Shown in pieces: positions 42,901 to 57,900 of a stretch of 64,000 nt of DNA. The DNA comes from Erythrocercus mccallii (lineage: Eukaryota > Chordata > Aves > Passeriformes > Dicruridae): positions 1 to 64,000 of the forward strand of contig VZRG01002086.1 in NCBI GenBank assembly GCA_013397435.1, in the 5' to 3' direction. The notes below the pieces were generated by a model. It worked only from the letters and a program-made list of their open reading frames with translations, was not told the origin of the DNA and did no database searches. The stretch's first letter is position 1; each line of letters opens with the position of its first letter. Made by a program: the position numbers and the translations under genes.

Positions 42901-45900
42901 TTTTTTAAAAAAATTTTGTCTCTTCATTGTACAAATGAACTGCAAACTTCACATATAACACTGAAAGCTTTAAGATACATAGTAAGTTTTTACTGTAACG
43001 TGTTCACAAAGACCTTGACTACATCTGAACCATTATTTCTAACAAGCTTTGTTACAACGTAGGCAAGAAAATCTGCTCAGCAGATTCTGATTCCAGTCTG
43101 AACTGACAGATTCCAAAGTGCTGTACAGCCTTTGTCTGCCAGCCAACAGAAGTGTGTGAATTGCGTGCAAGCAGTCACTTAATGATTTGTTTGGAAACAT
43201 CTGCAATACAAACTCAGGATTCAGATGGAGTCTTTTCTTTGCCATCTAAAAAACACTCAAGTGTTCACAGGGGGCTTCCATGTGTCTTGTTACAATTCTG
43301 CATCTCACCAGACATGGATCCACTGCTATTCCTCTTGCTTCCAGATTCTTTCTGACAGTGGTCACTTCATCATTTGCCAGATAAGCTGGATGATCTTCAT
43401 TGCACTTGATTAATTTCTCAAGTTCATTTTTTGTTTCATTACGAATATTCTAGGATAGGAATGATTAGTTGGAACTTATTATTAGAGACTCAGAGATCAT
43501 CAGCACCTCCTCAATAAACACTCTTACTTGCTTAATATGCAAGGGCAGAAAAAACCTGACACTATTAGCTATTACTTTTAAGTTTCTTCAAAAGGAATTT
43601 ATGCAAAGACACATCAAATATAGCATGTTTAATGCATAATTCACTGTCAATTTAATTTTTTCCCTTTTCATTATATACAGAAAAGCAGAACAAGAACAGA
43701 AGGGTGGAAAAAAAATCATAGGTATTAGTCCTCCTTCCCCTACATGAATATCTGCTAGCAGGGTTCACATTAATATACCCCTTTGTGACAGTGATGAGAA
43801 TTGTAATTTTTGCCTATTAGCTAGCAGGAACTCTCCATGGATTCATACCTTTAAGCTGCTGTTCATAAAAGTCAATTAATATAGGCTGAAGTCACTACCT
43901 TGCTCCAATAGCTGGCTGTATATAGCTGACTGTAAAACACCTTTCTCTGAAATAATTACTTCCTACTCTACCCTTTTAAATTCTGCTTACTTCTTTAAAG
44001 TATGAATCAGTTTGAGAAACATCTAGAAAAATTAATATAAAAAGCCCATCATCTCTGGGCATCCAACAAAAGGTGCAAATACAATTCAAAGGAAATTTCC
44101 AAAAGCTATGAGCAAATGAGAGGAGATGTTATGAATACGGCCAATCAGAAGATACAACCGTGATTACAATGTGAGTGATAATGCTATCTCATACTAATTA
44201 AATCCAAATAGAGCACGACAGGAAACTGCATGTGACTTCTGTTTAGAAGGCAGACATGAAAAGTATAGAAGAAAATAGCCCAGTTTCCACCTGCTTTCAC
44301 TGATTTCTTTCTCCTGCAAGAACTTCAATACACAGGTCAATGGCATAATAGCAAAGATGTAATTCAGCTGAAAAATGGAAAATAGATTCCAAGTCACTCT
44401 GTAGGTGGAGCATGGAAAAAGTATACTAAATTCTCCATACTATTTATTTAAAACAATGACAAGTGAGGTTTTTTTGTAGTCGTCTAAATAGTGTGAAGAC
44501 AACTAGTAGTTCTGAAAATTTATTGAGTAATAATCAAGTTTTCAAAAGGTAGTAGACTATAAATTCTTTATATTTTTTTTTTGTTTTACCTGTTCTTTAG
44601 TGCGGCCTACCCAGTACAACCATCTTTTTTTCCAGTCTGGACCCACCATATCTTCAATAACAGATTCAGCTGAAAAAGGAGGTATGATACTAACTATCGA
44701 ACAAAACATATGCAACCAGCCAAATTTATACTTTCAAAATTAAGTACATGAACAAGAATGAACATTTTGTGTTGAAGAACATAAAAGAGCAGCACTACAC
44801 TTAGTTAAGTTAGGTGTCTTTTACTTCAAGCAATTGTTGATGTGTTTTACTAAAATTTAAAAATTACTTCCAACCTATAGGTATTTCAAGAAGTATATAA
44901 AAAACACAACATCTCTCTACTGAGACCCCCTGCTCCTGGTTTCAAATCATGCATTTAAAAAACCTCAAATCTTACCTTGGCTGCAACTTGTATCAAAACT
45001 GATTACGCTAGAAAACATAAACAGACCAACTATTTTCCCTGAATTTATCCTGTTCTCCTACATGTGCATTTAGACCATTTTTTTGAATCTATAGATCTCC
45101 ACTGCTTCTCATTCAGTTGCCTCATTTTAAGAGCAAAAGCATGAGAGCTTTTGAGGCTGTATTTTGCTAAATATTTCTGTTAGTATCAGTACTATTGCAA
45201 GCAGCCACCACTGTGTCAGTTGGGCTGATAAAAAGGCTGCAATTCAGTGACATGAACTAGATCAATACTGGCTCAGATTAAAAAGGGAAGAAGAGTGGAA
45301 TACATGACACCACTCACTGTCTTTGAGCCGACTTTGGAGCGTCTCTTCCATGAAATGAATGGCTGCATCCCACTGCTGTTTATCAGATATTGACCGATCT
45401 TCTAAAGCATTGTGCTGGATCACCCGCTGCAACACAGAATGTCACTTTAGCACACAGTAAATAATTTATTCAGGATTTAGTTAATAAACCATTCCTAGTA
45501 TTCTTTTCATTTTTTAATATTTGCTAAAACAGATTATATTGGGCACACACAAGATATTCAAGAAGCACCTTTCAAAGACTGCAAAAATTATTTCCGTGTG
45601 CTTCTTACTCTTTTCTACAGCCTGCATAAACAATGGGAAAAAAAAAGAAGCAAAAGATATGAAATCCCTCTGGATTACAGAATCTATGAAGATGGAAATG
45701 ACATGATGTTACTTTATGTGGCTACACTGAACAGAACAAAAGATGATGCCAAGCAATTCTCACCAGGCTGCCCTTGTGCAGCCAGTGGGTTATAGAGGAC
45801 ATTCATGAACCTACCAAAACAGTTTTATTAGATACTATTTAGGGCAATAACTAATAAAAGATAGTAATTAAATGAATTGAGAAACACTGAATTAAAGCAT

Positions 45901-48900
45901 TATATAGAAAAGGTGAGAGGGACACAACAACAATAATTTTATGATTACAGCAAAAGAATGCAAAAATACTGATTATTCAACTCTAATAAAAACACTTCAA
46001 GGCAAAAAAACCCACTACATTATACCAGGCTATCCTCTGCTCTCTCATTCCATTTATGTCGCTTAATAGTTTCTTCTTTGACAGCTTGCTTCAGTTTATC
46101 AAAGATATCATCGTGCTCTTTTCCTTTTTTTTCTGTCATGAAACGGGAAAATTCTTCTTGCAAAGTCTCCCATGCCACCTGGAAAGTTAGCAAACAGTTC
46201 CTCCTGAAATGTACCATTATACCATGCACCAGCTGATAAAGGCACATTTATTACAATTCTTCCAAGTATGAAAATCTGGAGACTTTCCAAAAAAACCCAG
46301 GCAAGCATAAATCACTGACTTTTCCTTTGCTGCCCTATCCACTACTAATAAAAGCACCACTAAACTTTGCTTGGCTGTATTGTAGCAAGCAGAATTCTGT
46401 TAAACATGCATAGATCTATTAAATGTGAATATACCTACTTGAGGGGTTTGTTAACCTTGCAAAAATAGGTTTGGGTTTTTTTCTTCAATAGGCAAAATTT
46501 ACCAGAAGGGCAAAAACCAGTGTTTCTGCTCCATATGGTTCTGGGACAGCAAGACCTTGCCAACCTTTTCTGACATGTAAGCTAGTTAAAAGAACTGCAG
46601 TCAACAATTCAAACATCACCTTCCTACTCTGGAGATACACTTTCATTTTAAATTTTAATTTAAATAACTGAATTCTCACCTCTACTGCTTTATTAGGCAG
46701 CTGCTTGTCAGTCCACTGCTTCAGTTTGATGTCCACAGTGGTGTTAAACGTCCCTGAGTTTGCGGTCTGTGCTGCTGGCAGGTATATATTCTCAATCACA
46801 TGAGTCGATACCCTTTCCCATAAAGTCTTCTCAAGCATCTCCTCCCTAAAATGAGACACGTGATCATTTCCAAATGTCACACAAGTGACTAGTAGGTGTG
46901 CATTCAATTTGTTAGGAACACAGAAAACAAGACTACAGATCACAGGAATACAATACATTGTCTAAGAAAAACAGTTTCTTACTTATATTTGAGAATGTTG
47001 AACTCTAGAACTCTATTTTAAAGGCAAACTTCTCCTAGCAAATTATAAAAAGAAAAAATTACCATACCAGTGCTTTGGTGTGACCTGAGTCAAACTTATG
47101 ACTTCATCAAGAATCTCATTCTTTGCTTTCTCAAACAGTTCATTCTGTGCAAAAGGGAATAGTAAGATTAAGTATAGCTTGATCATGTTTCCATCCAAAA
47201 GGTAAAAAAATCCAAACCCTTTTTCTTAAGGTCTTTAAGCCTCTAATGACCTCCTGGTCATGTTCTGAACAATGTGTATGCATATCATCAGCTACCCTGG
47301 TTTACCATACATTTTCCCCCCGTCCACCTCTTGCATGCCTTTTTCCAGGCATGGCATTTCAATATTCAGGATCTCTATAAAAGAATTAGAAAATGAGATC
47401 CCAATTGTTTTGTTACTCTGTCTGTCTGTCTGAAAGACCAGGGAATGTAACTTCTCTTTGCCAGTTCTATCATGATCACAAAGAAACACTGACCTATCCC
47501 TGGGGGCAAGTTAGGTCAGGTAACTGTATTCTAGAAGAGTGAGGAAGTATCACAGTATTGAAGAACAGTATTTCCTTCCTCTACAATAATTTACACCATC
47601 CTAACATTTTGAAATGTCAGTGCTTTACAGTTAACGTTAAGAAACCTTTACAAATGAAATTAAAGGGCATAAATTTTAATTCATAATCTTCAACTCTTTG
47701 TAACACACCAATGAAAGCAGCAGTGTAATTTACCCTGTCAAGCTCTCGCAACCGGGGGTAATTGTTCTTCCATTCCGTCTCAAGATTGAAACGTGTGGCT
47801 GCAAAAATCAGAAACAAAGCCTTGCTTTTTTAAATTCTCCATACGCACTTCATGACTACCTTAAAAGTTCAGCAGGACTTAAAATTGCCACAAATTGTGT
47901 TTATGAAAAACTCTCCAAGAACTTTAAGCATGTCTGCATATGAGCAGGATTTTTTTCTGTCTATGCCAAGATACTCTGTCTACAAATTGCAGAATTCATG
48001 CATTAAAAAAGCACAGTGGAGTCATTCAACTTCCAGCTCTGCGCATGTCAGCCCTGCCCTTGCTGACCAGATGGTACCTTTATATAGAAAGCCATTTTAA
48101 ACATCTTAATCCAGTGGAAGAACTGTGTTTGCCCACAAAAAAAACCCCAAACCTGATTTTTGTTCTTCATACTTATTTACTCCTTTGGTTTTAGAGCAAG
48201 TGGTACTTTGCAAAATAAATTACTTTTTAGTTTTCTTCTAAAAATTTTAATTTTTTTTCTAAAAATTACCTGGGGCAATTATCAATTAATGGGAAATGCT
48301 GATCATATAAAATGTATGAAACAATTGCCCAAGCATGCTGGCAGAACAGTATTATGTGCACATAAAAGAACTGTTTAACAGCAAGTTGCTATTTCTCTTG
48401 CTTTTTGAAAATGTGTTTACCTTTAAAAGCATCTGCTTGCTGCTCCACAGACTCTCTCACCATTTTCCAAAAGCAGTCTGACACAGCAAGACTTAAGTTC
48501 TTGGTTGTTACCTGATGTGCTTTCAGCATACTTGTCCTGTAAAGAAAGACTGCTAGAGGAAGTAGTCTGCACACCATGCTTTTAGGCCCCCTTTTCTCCT
48601 CTATAGAATAAAGCTTTGCTTCTCAGAGCAGAAAATAACATATAACTGTATACCTAACCCAAATTCCAGTCTCTTCCTCCATACTACTCAGCGTAGACCA
48701 TCAACAAAGCAAGGGGAAAAAGCCTCAAAACAAAACACGGGAACAAAAAACTCCACCCTAAATAATTTTTTATTCTAGAGGTTGCAGCGTAGGTACTACA
48801 GTCCCAAAGATCATGTACTGTATTTTCCTGAGGAATACCAGCCTGTGAAATGAAAACTCCACTCAGTGAGCTTCCCTCAGCACACACAAACTAACCCTTT

Positions 48901-51900
48901 GAATACAGCATGGCCACACCAAGACAACTGACATTTCAAGGCACTAAAACTCACTTTTAGCTGGATTCACTCCTCTCAGCTCTAAGTGCTTAGACATAGG
49001 CTGAAACTTAATTCTTGTAGAGCCAATGGAGAGACACACAAACCTTGTAAGAGTGACCCAGAACTGCAGTGGAATCAACTGCTGCCTGAAGATGCCTGTC
49101 TGTCTCCACTGACTTACAGCAAGCATTAGGAAACCAGGAAAAATTGGTCATCTCAACATGATACTTAATTTAAGCATATTAAGTCTCAATTAGTGTTTCC
49201 ACATTGCAATCCTTTTAAATTCAACAAGAGAAACTGATGCTAGCATTTACCAACACAGGCTCATTTAATAGAAAGAATAAAATAGCAACATACTTTAACA
49301 GCTTTGAATTTTGAAAAAATTCCTCTTCATATTCTTTAATAGATTCAATGCTTTCACTGCTGTTTCCTGCAGAAAGAAAAGAGTGCTGCAACAGTTCCAT
49401 TTAGACAGCTTTCTGGGCTACCAAGCATAAAATAAGCAGAGCTAGAACTCTCTTTACCTTTTCCAGTAACAACTGCAAAATAACCCAAAGCTTTCATTGG
49501 GAAGAGTTTGCCTTCAATAATTTGCTGGATCTATGAAAAGAAAGGATTAAAAAAAACCATTAACTTTGCACAGAGATATTCTTCCCTTCAGCACAGTTTT
49601 AAGGCAAGATCTAGTCATACACAGACTACAGCAGGAAGCAGTTTGTCATGGGACTATGAGTTCTACTGAGATTGAAAACAAACAAAAAAAATATAGGCAT
49701 AAATCTAATAAGGCATAACACAGCAGAACACAAAACACAACAAAAATGCCTACCCTAGAATATCCTTAAGCCTTTTTGGGAAATGGAACTTGCATGAAAG
49801 GAATCAGTATTATAGCAAGCTGAGACTGAAGTCACATAGCTGATCACCAAAAGCAAGGCCCAAGAGAGATGAAAACAACCACCACAAAAATCATACTGAA
49901 TACAGAAATAAGCACTCAAAACCATCTAGAACAGGCAGGTGAGGTCCAATATTTACAACAGCATCTCCAGTATTTTACCATGTGTGACTTCAGCCAGCAC
50001 AATGTGAGAAAGAGTTTCAACTCACCCTGTTTGGACTAGCCACATTTTTCTCTGCAAGATCAACCTTAGTCAACACAAATATTGTCCTTTTTCCTTGGGG
50101 ATCCATTTGGCTGACTAAGTCTGTGACAATACTGCGTTCTGCATCCACTGACCCATCTAAAATAAATACAAAGTTTATTTTAGGGACTATGTAATCTAAC
50201 ACACAGTACTGAAAACTCAGTAGCCATCAAGTAAGTTTCATGTTACAAATTTAACCCAGTAAAATTAGATTTATGTTCAATTTTTGGATACACATAGTGG
50301 AAAAATTGCTTTGTTCCCAGAATAAAAACAAACCAGTTTATTGTGGTTCTGTAAGTTTTGAACAAGTACCAGCTTACTCAAAATATTCAACATTATATTC
50401 AATATTATTGCATGCTACCTCCAAAAACACTTTTGTGAAAAACTTGAATTCTATTATCACCACCATTTTTCTTTAAAGGTAAAAAAACTCTTTGCAAAAA
50501 GTTGTTTTTCATCACAGATTTTGCATAGATTGCCTTAATTTATAAACAGACATTCCACAGCATGCTCTTTTGTACACTTCACAAATTATCACAAAAAGAA
50601 AAATACCATCAGAACAGACTCCAGAGTAGCACAAGAACCATAATATAAATGGATAATTGTTTAGACTCTTAGTACCTTGAATACAGAGGATGATGGCATT
50701 AGGATTCTGCATGTAGGCCTTGCTGATGCTAAAGATAGTTTCCTTTGTATCTGGAGCCATACCTGACGTCACAGTCTTTAACGCATATGGAGATTAAATA
50801 TTTGAAGAAAAAGAAAAAAAACATGTTAAAAAACCTCCAGCTGCTAATGTTCTCACCAGTAACACTACCTCATTTACATGTCTTCATTTTTTAAATTACT
50901 GCATACTTACACTAATGACTCCAGGTAAATCAACCAATACCATTCTCTGCAAACCAGGACCTTTCACACTTAAGGAGATGGTCTGTGAAATGAAATTAGA
51001 GGTTTATACACCACCTACTTTGAATGTAGTTACATAGACAAACACACATATATAAAACTATATGAACGGATATTTACACACGTGTTAATCAGCAACAACC
51101 TGTCCTTTTAAATAGGAAGTACTACTTTTAATGCAAGTAATTGTTGTATAAAACTGATTTTAACAGTCCAAATACACTTTGTATACTGCAAAATATGAAG
51201 TATATGCAAACTGCATTTACGACAGTCTCCCAGTATTCTTAGAAAACACATACCTGTACAGATATTTACCATTAAGTATTTGACAAGTCTTACCTCAGTG
51301 CTAACAGTGCACCCTTCTTTCACACTATTTCTCATTCTGATTTCTATTTCATTTCTCAAAGCTGCAAGCTGTTACAAGAAAGGCAAAATATCAAACAAAA
51401 CTCTTTATAACTGTGATGGAAGAAAAACTACCTACACAGAAAAACACTTTTAGTTAGGGATGAAGATCTCAGTTGACAAGTATTATTTCAAATGCATGTT
51501 TAGTAAGTCTGGTGAATGGAGAGGGCACTAAATGACAGATTACCTTCATGCAGATCCTTTCATGATTCAAAAGTGTCTTGGCACAAGGAGCACTCTACAT
51601 TTTACCCACTTCAGTGCCAGCTAAAGAGATAATTTAATAACTAATACAATACCTTGCTCCACTAAACATCTTTCACTCTAATTAAACAGGGGCTTAAGAG
51701 ATCACAGAGACAAAAAATTGTTCAGAGAATCAATAGAAGTCTCATTAACTTCCTGTCACTTTATTATACTTACATCCTCCTCTTTGGTCAGATCAAACTC
51801 CCGAGAGCTGTCTTTGAATAAAGCCACATGGTGGGGACCTTCACTAAGGGTTACCTAAATGTTAAAAGCTTTAATGAGAAAGTACAGCAAATCTAACACA

Positions 51901-54900
51901 AAGAAACACATGAGAAGTACAAGGCATATGTACACTTCCTCTGGGGAAACACAATTATATGTAATGCTTATTTAGCACAAAATTACTAAATGGTACTGCT
52001 ACTACTCAGACAGTATACATGGATCATATACAGACCTGCAGAGCTTTCGTCATTGGCTGAAACAACTCCCTTGCTTACAGGCCATTTTATAAACCTATGT
52101 ACATGTATGCTTCAATCAGTGTCAGAGGGAGAACAATACAGCAAATGCTGATTCAGAGATGATGATGTTTCTTACCTTGACAGGGGAACGCGTCATCATC
52201 TCCCCAGACCCCCGAGGGAATATGCGGGCCTGGGCAATCATTTCCAACACGCTGGTTTTTCCTGCACTTTGGTCTCCAACCACCACCACCTTAAGTGAAA
52301 GTTTAAACAGCCATTGGCTTTTGGAAGGACATTTTGGAAGCTGAGACAAAAGCTGACTAGGAAGACATACATCTGTATCAACACCAGCTGTATTCTCCTT
52401 GATAATAAATGCACTGGTTTAAATATGGAATCTTTGAAGAAATACTAACTTGTAGTCAAGCAAAAAAAATTGACTTGTGCTTAAGACAGCACAGTCCACA
52501 AAGCACCCTGCAAGGGCATCTAATGAAGAGAGGGAGGGCTTGTTGCTCTCGTGGCAGGCAGCTCTTCTCTTCTTGCACAAAATCCTTTCAGCAGGTAAAA
52601 CACTACTCATCTGGTAGATGCTGCTTCTCTGGGAAAGAGCGGAATCCTGAGTTTCTCCATCTTAGCAGCTTCGGACACACAACAGGTGCTTGTGAAAGCA
52701 GGAAGCATTCCTGGCTCTCTCCTACACCAGCAGTCAGGCTAACCTCTTCCCAAGTGCCCCCAACAGCAGCACTGCTGTGGGGAAATGGACAGGGCACCTT
52801 ACTCGCTCAGCTTCAGCCACATGCACTGGGAAACAGCAACTACTTTACAAAGCTGAGGAGGATGGGGTGCATGGACTGAAACCACTTAAAATGAAAAGCT
52901 GAGCACAACAGCAGTAAATGAATCTAGACAGGGTTTATCTAAGAGCCAAAACAGGCTTAGCCTGGTTAAATTGCTTATTTTCAAAATTATCCTTTTGCTT
53001 TTAAAATAAAAGACATGTCTTAAGCAAAAAGGTAGAGTTACAAGAAAATAGCCTAGCACTAACTTTGGAGTATTTTGGAATATAATTAAATGCTCTATTC
53101 CATCGTAAAACTGGTGTTTCAGTAAAAATCATTGAATTTGTTAACTACTTACTCGAGGTAGGTGATCTTGAGTGTTATAACTGGCATCATAGTCAGACAA
53201 GATGTCAAGTACTTCAGAATACATATCAATCAAGGACTTCTACAAAAAAAATGTACAGACAGAAAACACAGCCAAATAAGAGGACAAAGATTTCAGACAA
53301 CTTCTGTAAGCTTGTGTAAAAATGTTTTTACTTTCTCCTGATGGTTTGAAACCACAGCTGTCTATACTTCAGCACAGATCTTTGTTCTATGAAATACAAT
53401 ACCAAGTAAAGTCACTCTGACTCCTGTGGATGAAGAAGGAAAATGAGAGCTCCTATGTACAGAATAAGAGAACAGCTGAGTGTAAACTTCGTAGCTTTCA
53501 AGTTTAGCTAAATTGAGTTTCTTCCCTTAAACATCTAGACTTACTTAGTTTGATGAACAATAAACATTTACAAGGATTCAGAGCTATCAATCTTACTCTG
53601 CATGAGTAAGATTCATCTTTCAGTTCCCAGAGCAAAAAGCAAGATCCATATCAGTTAACAAATGACAGAGAGAAACAGAAAACATCCATTTTTAGAATGC
53701 TCAGGATGCTGGCAGACAAAAACAAAAGCCAGTTTCACTGGATTTATATAGTCATTAAGTCATGTTCCCTGACCACATAACTTACTCCTACCAAACTCAA
53801 TGAGACCCATGACAAAGCACAAAGGTATCAGACTGTGTGTGCAAGAAGAGTTGGAAGCAAGATTATCTGAAAATATAGTGAAGCTACAGGAAAAACCCAA
53901 GCCACATTTCCCAACCGTTTAGATAAGTTGTTTAGTTAGACATAGTAACCCTTCTCTGTTTTTCAATTGAAGCCACTTCAAAAAGTTACAGTTAAAAAAT
54001 AAAGGACGTATAAAAGGCTTGATGACTCAAAAAATTAACAGAAGTATCTTAAAATGAATGTTAGAAGTTTATATATGAATTAACAAATGCAATTTAGAAT
54101 AGCATAATGGAAAATATGGCGTAATTATATTTCAACGCAGTTTTGTAACACATACCTTTAACTTCCTCTGATGAATTCCCTTGTCATCTCTTTGCAGCAC
54201 CAATTTTCTTAATTCTTTGTTCTCCTTCTCTAACCGCTCAAGCATTCTTTGGTATTTGAGCTATGAAAAGTAGCACAAACATTTGTGTAAGTATGGACAT
54301 AGTAGATTCACATGAGCAAAGTTTTACATATGAAAAACTTAAAATCCTTCAGGCAGGCCTTTCAAAAATACAGAAACCTTTGTGATCACTAGTTATTAAA
54401 AATACAAGGTCACCAAGAGAAGAGTGTTAGAATTACTTTTTCTTGCAATACAACTCCTTTGCTTCAAAAGTTTTTATAGGACCACACTGTTCAAACCTTG
54501 GGACACAAAGATCAATCTTTAAGCATCTTACGCATGATTTGCAAAGAAGCTACACATATAGAATCAGACAGAAACCAGTGTCAGTGGGAACCAGACATTC
54601 AATCAAAACGGAGCTTGAATGTAAATGTGCAAGCCTCATTTAGACCTTTTCTTCAACATCGAAGATCTTCAACTCAGATTGAGACACAACTGTACCAGCT
54701 TAGCCCTGTTTAGGAGATTGCAATAGTACTCTGAAGATGAGAGATGTATATAGGTTTGATATCTACTCTGAAAATGTTTTTCTACAATGTGGAAATGTAT
54801 TTGGCCTGAGTGTACATTAAAAACAAATCAAATTTCAGTATGTTGTTAAAAAAAAAAAAGTAATAAATGCACTCAAAACTAGCAAATATATAATGAGGTT

Positions 54901-57900
54901 AGGAAAGCCCCTATAAAACAATTTAGCTGAGCCAAAGAGCCAATCAATTTAGAAGCCTGCAGATTAAGATAAGCCTGTACCTTAACATGAACAAGAAAAC
55001 CAGAACACTGACAAATATGACTTATGTGCATCATCCTTTAAAAAATCTAGCTTACAAATAATTAGTTCTGCCTTGCTAATCAAGGAGAGATTAAAACTTT
55101 GTTGGAACGAGGTCTTGCTTCTCTAAGTCATTGTCAGAGAAGAACAGACTAGATGGATCTTTGGTCTGTGGCAACACAGGGCACTCTGCATTGATACATT
55201 CAGAAACTGAAAAAAGCACTGCATTTTTACCAAATGTACTTTAGGTGTGCTTTTGTCTAGTAGATCTGAGTCTGCTGCACATAAATCACTACTTAAGGCA
55301 TCAGTAACTCAGAAAAGTCACCTGAGTGCGTAGAAGTTCCTCTTGAAGTTGATCGATCTTCTCTTTGTCAGAAACCTACAAAGAAAAATAATCATGGCTA
55401 CCATCACTTGCTTAGTTTAAGCACTGTAAGTAACCAAATTAAGAACTGAAAGCTTCATTCCACGTAAGACAAATGACTTGACATGCATTTCACAGCAAGT
55501 AAAATTCTTCACTTAGTATTTGAAATTTAAAGCTGATGGAAAGCCCCGTCTACAACAGGAGATTCGCATCAGAGAACTGTCTGAATTTCAGTACATGCAA
55601 GTGTAAAAATTAACCCTTCAAGACTTAATACTGGGAAAGTGGGCTTAAGGAAAAGCAACTTCATATGGTGCTGAGGTTTCCGGCCACTGAACTAAATGTA
55701 GTTTTAGTGGTCAAATTCTCAGGATCTTGTATGTTCATTTTCTGAATTAGCACCATCTTAATGTGATAAAATCACTGAACACTTGCTTGCTAGAAAAAAT
55801 ACTTCCAGGTGAGTGTTCACTATTTATGAATATGCATAAGCATTCTTATTTCATATTTGTTTGTCAGAATTCTAAATGTGCTGCACAACTTCATGCATTT
55901 TAGATAGGCAGGACAGTCTTGAAAGGTAATTTCAAAATTATTTAAATTACACTTAAACTGGAAAAATTAGACTATTATAGTACAAGAAATCTTGAGGTTC
56001 AAGGCATTAATGTAATAAGATCAAGCCCTAAGAAAAATTCTCAGCCAAATGTTCCTAAAATGTGTTCATCAAGATGAAGGAAACAGTTGTTTTAAACAAT
56101 CCCCTTTTAATAACACAGAGACAAAAAGCATAAATGGTGGAATACAAATTCTTATGATGTAAATATTTACAAACAACAAAATCTAATGGTTGATAAAATA
56201 TTCAACTTAGAAAAAATGATAGCCTAAACAATCACTGAGTGTGTCAATATTTAAATAAAGTTCATGCGACAAAGCCCACGTAACATTTACAACTCAAGTT
56301 GGCTTCAGATGAGAAAGAGCATATTATCTAATATGCAGAGGACAGCTGTTATTTAGATATAAATTAATTCCATTATTAAAACTTTACAACAGTTGTTACA
56401 GACTAAACAAGAAAAATCCACAATTATTCATAGTGACCAGTATCATTTAGCTGTTAAGCCTTAAGAATTGTGTCTGCACTTTATAGAAAGAAATCCAAGC
56501 TGACAGTTCTATCTTATTCCAGTAATTTTCTTTCATAAAGAGCAAAGACAAAATGTTATAAATTAACCTTTCATTGCTGTTAATTAGTTCAGTGGTAGCA
56601 AAAGTACATCAGAAACAGGGTTAGCTGAACAGAAGACTTGATGCATGCAGCCACAAGGTGCTATATGTAAATAAACATTTACATATACACACACCTCCAA
56701 CACCTCAGAGATACAAGGGAAAAATAAAAACAGGAAGGCAAAGATAATGATGTGCAGAGCTAAAAGAAGCAAGAAAATTTAGGAAAGAAAAAGAAAATTA
56801 AGTGTTTCCATGTGCTGCAGTTTTCAAAGGAGGTAATATTTTCCTGTTCTCTGCTGTTCTCAAAGGACTTGTGGTGCCATGATGCACCTCTGAAGTGCTT
56901 CCCTACAGACACCTCCAACCATGGGCATCATCTGTGTGGGCTGATGCTTCTGTTCAACACAGAAAGCCAAAATATTGCACAGCCTCAAGTTGCAAGAAGC
57001 AAGGAATTATCTAGCACTAGATGACTAGTTCTAACAAGGATGTTAGGTATGTCAAAACCAACAAACAGCTCTAGTATGATGTCTTTGCCTCAGTGCTTGG
57101 TATAGGTATGATTTCAATGTTAGTACATACAGTATTTTGAATATATATGGTCCGAAATATTGCTAGAAATTTTTAAGTTGCCAATAAAAGCTAAAGTATC
57201 AATTTGAAGTAGTAACAGTCACATAAGACCGATCTCTGATTTCTATCCCTCTTCACCCCAAAAAATCAACTATTAAAGTATGTTTATATAGACACGAGTA
57301 TTTGTTTAATCCAGTTCAATATGGTTTGTAACTCAAGATTCCTCCCTCTTTCCCCATTGCCACCATAAAGAATTATGAGAAAAGAATACTGGATACTTAT
57401 TTTTAATCAAGGACCCTTGCACACAAGCTATGTTCACCAAGATGCCCAAAAGCTCCTTATAAAGTTATACCTTTTGCACAGCAGTTGCTTTTCAATAGCC
57501 TTTGTCACACATTGCATAAAATAATTATGTGCATCTGAAAATCCAGTACCTTTGAAACCACAGCTTTTGGTCTTGTATGTTCTCTAACTTGACTAATTTT
57601 AAATTGATTATGTGCAGAACTATGACTTCAAATAATTTAAATGAAAATATCAAGGCCCAGACAAAAGGCATTCAAACAGCAATGGACAGTGCAGCTCTAC
57701 CAGACTAAATAATTTTACTGCTAAATATTTATCTACAGGCTGCCCCCAAAGAATCAACAGGAGAAGATTAAATTTTTGTTTTTAATATCTTCTCCTGATT
57801 GTGAGATGGTTTTTACTGTTACTCAATTTACAGCTGCAGTAGATTTAATACCAAGTAAATAAATTAAAATGGAAAAATATGCAAGTAAATTAGGCAACAA

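Noticed and set aside
47415..47432. Short tgtc microsatellite
   Set aside because: Only about four units; too short to be notable.
52409..52879. 156-codon plus-strand open frame in an OPA1 intron
   Set aside because: No similarity recognised, no flanking splice sites or CpG-rich start; lies antisense between exons 8 and 9.
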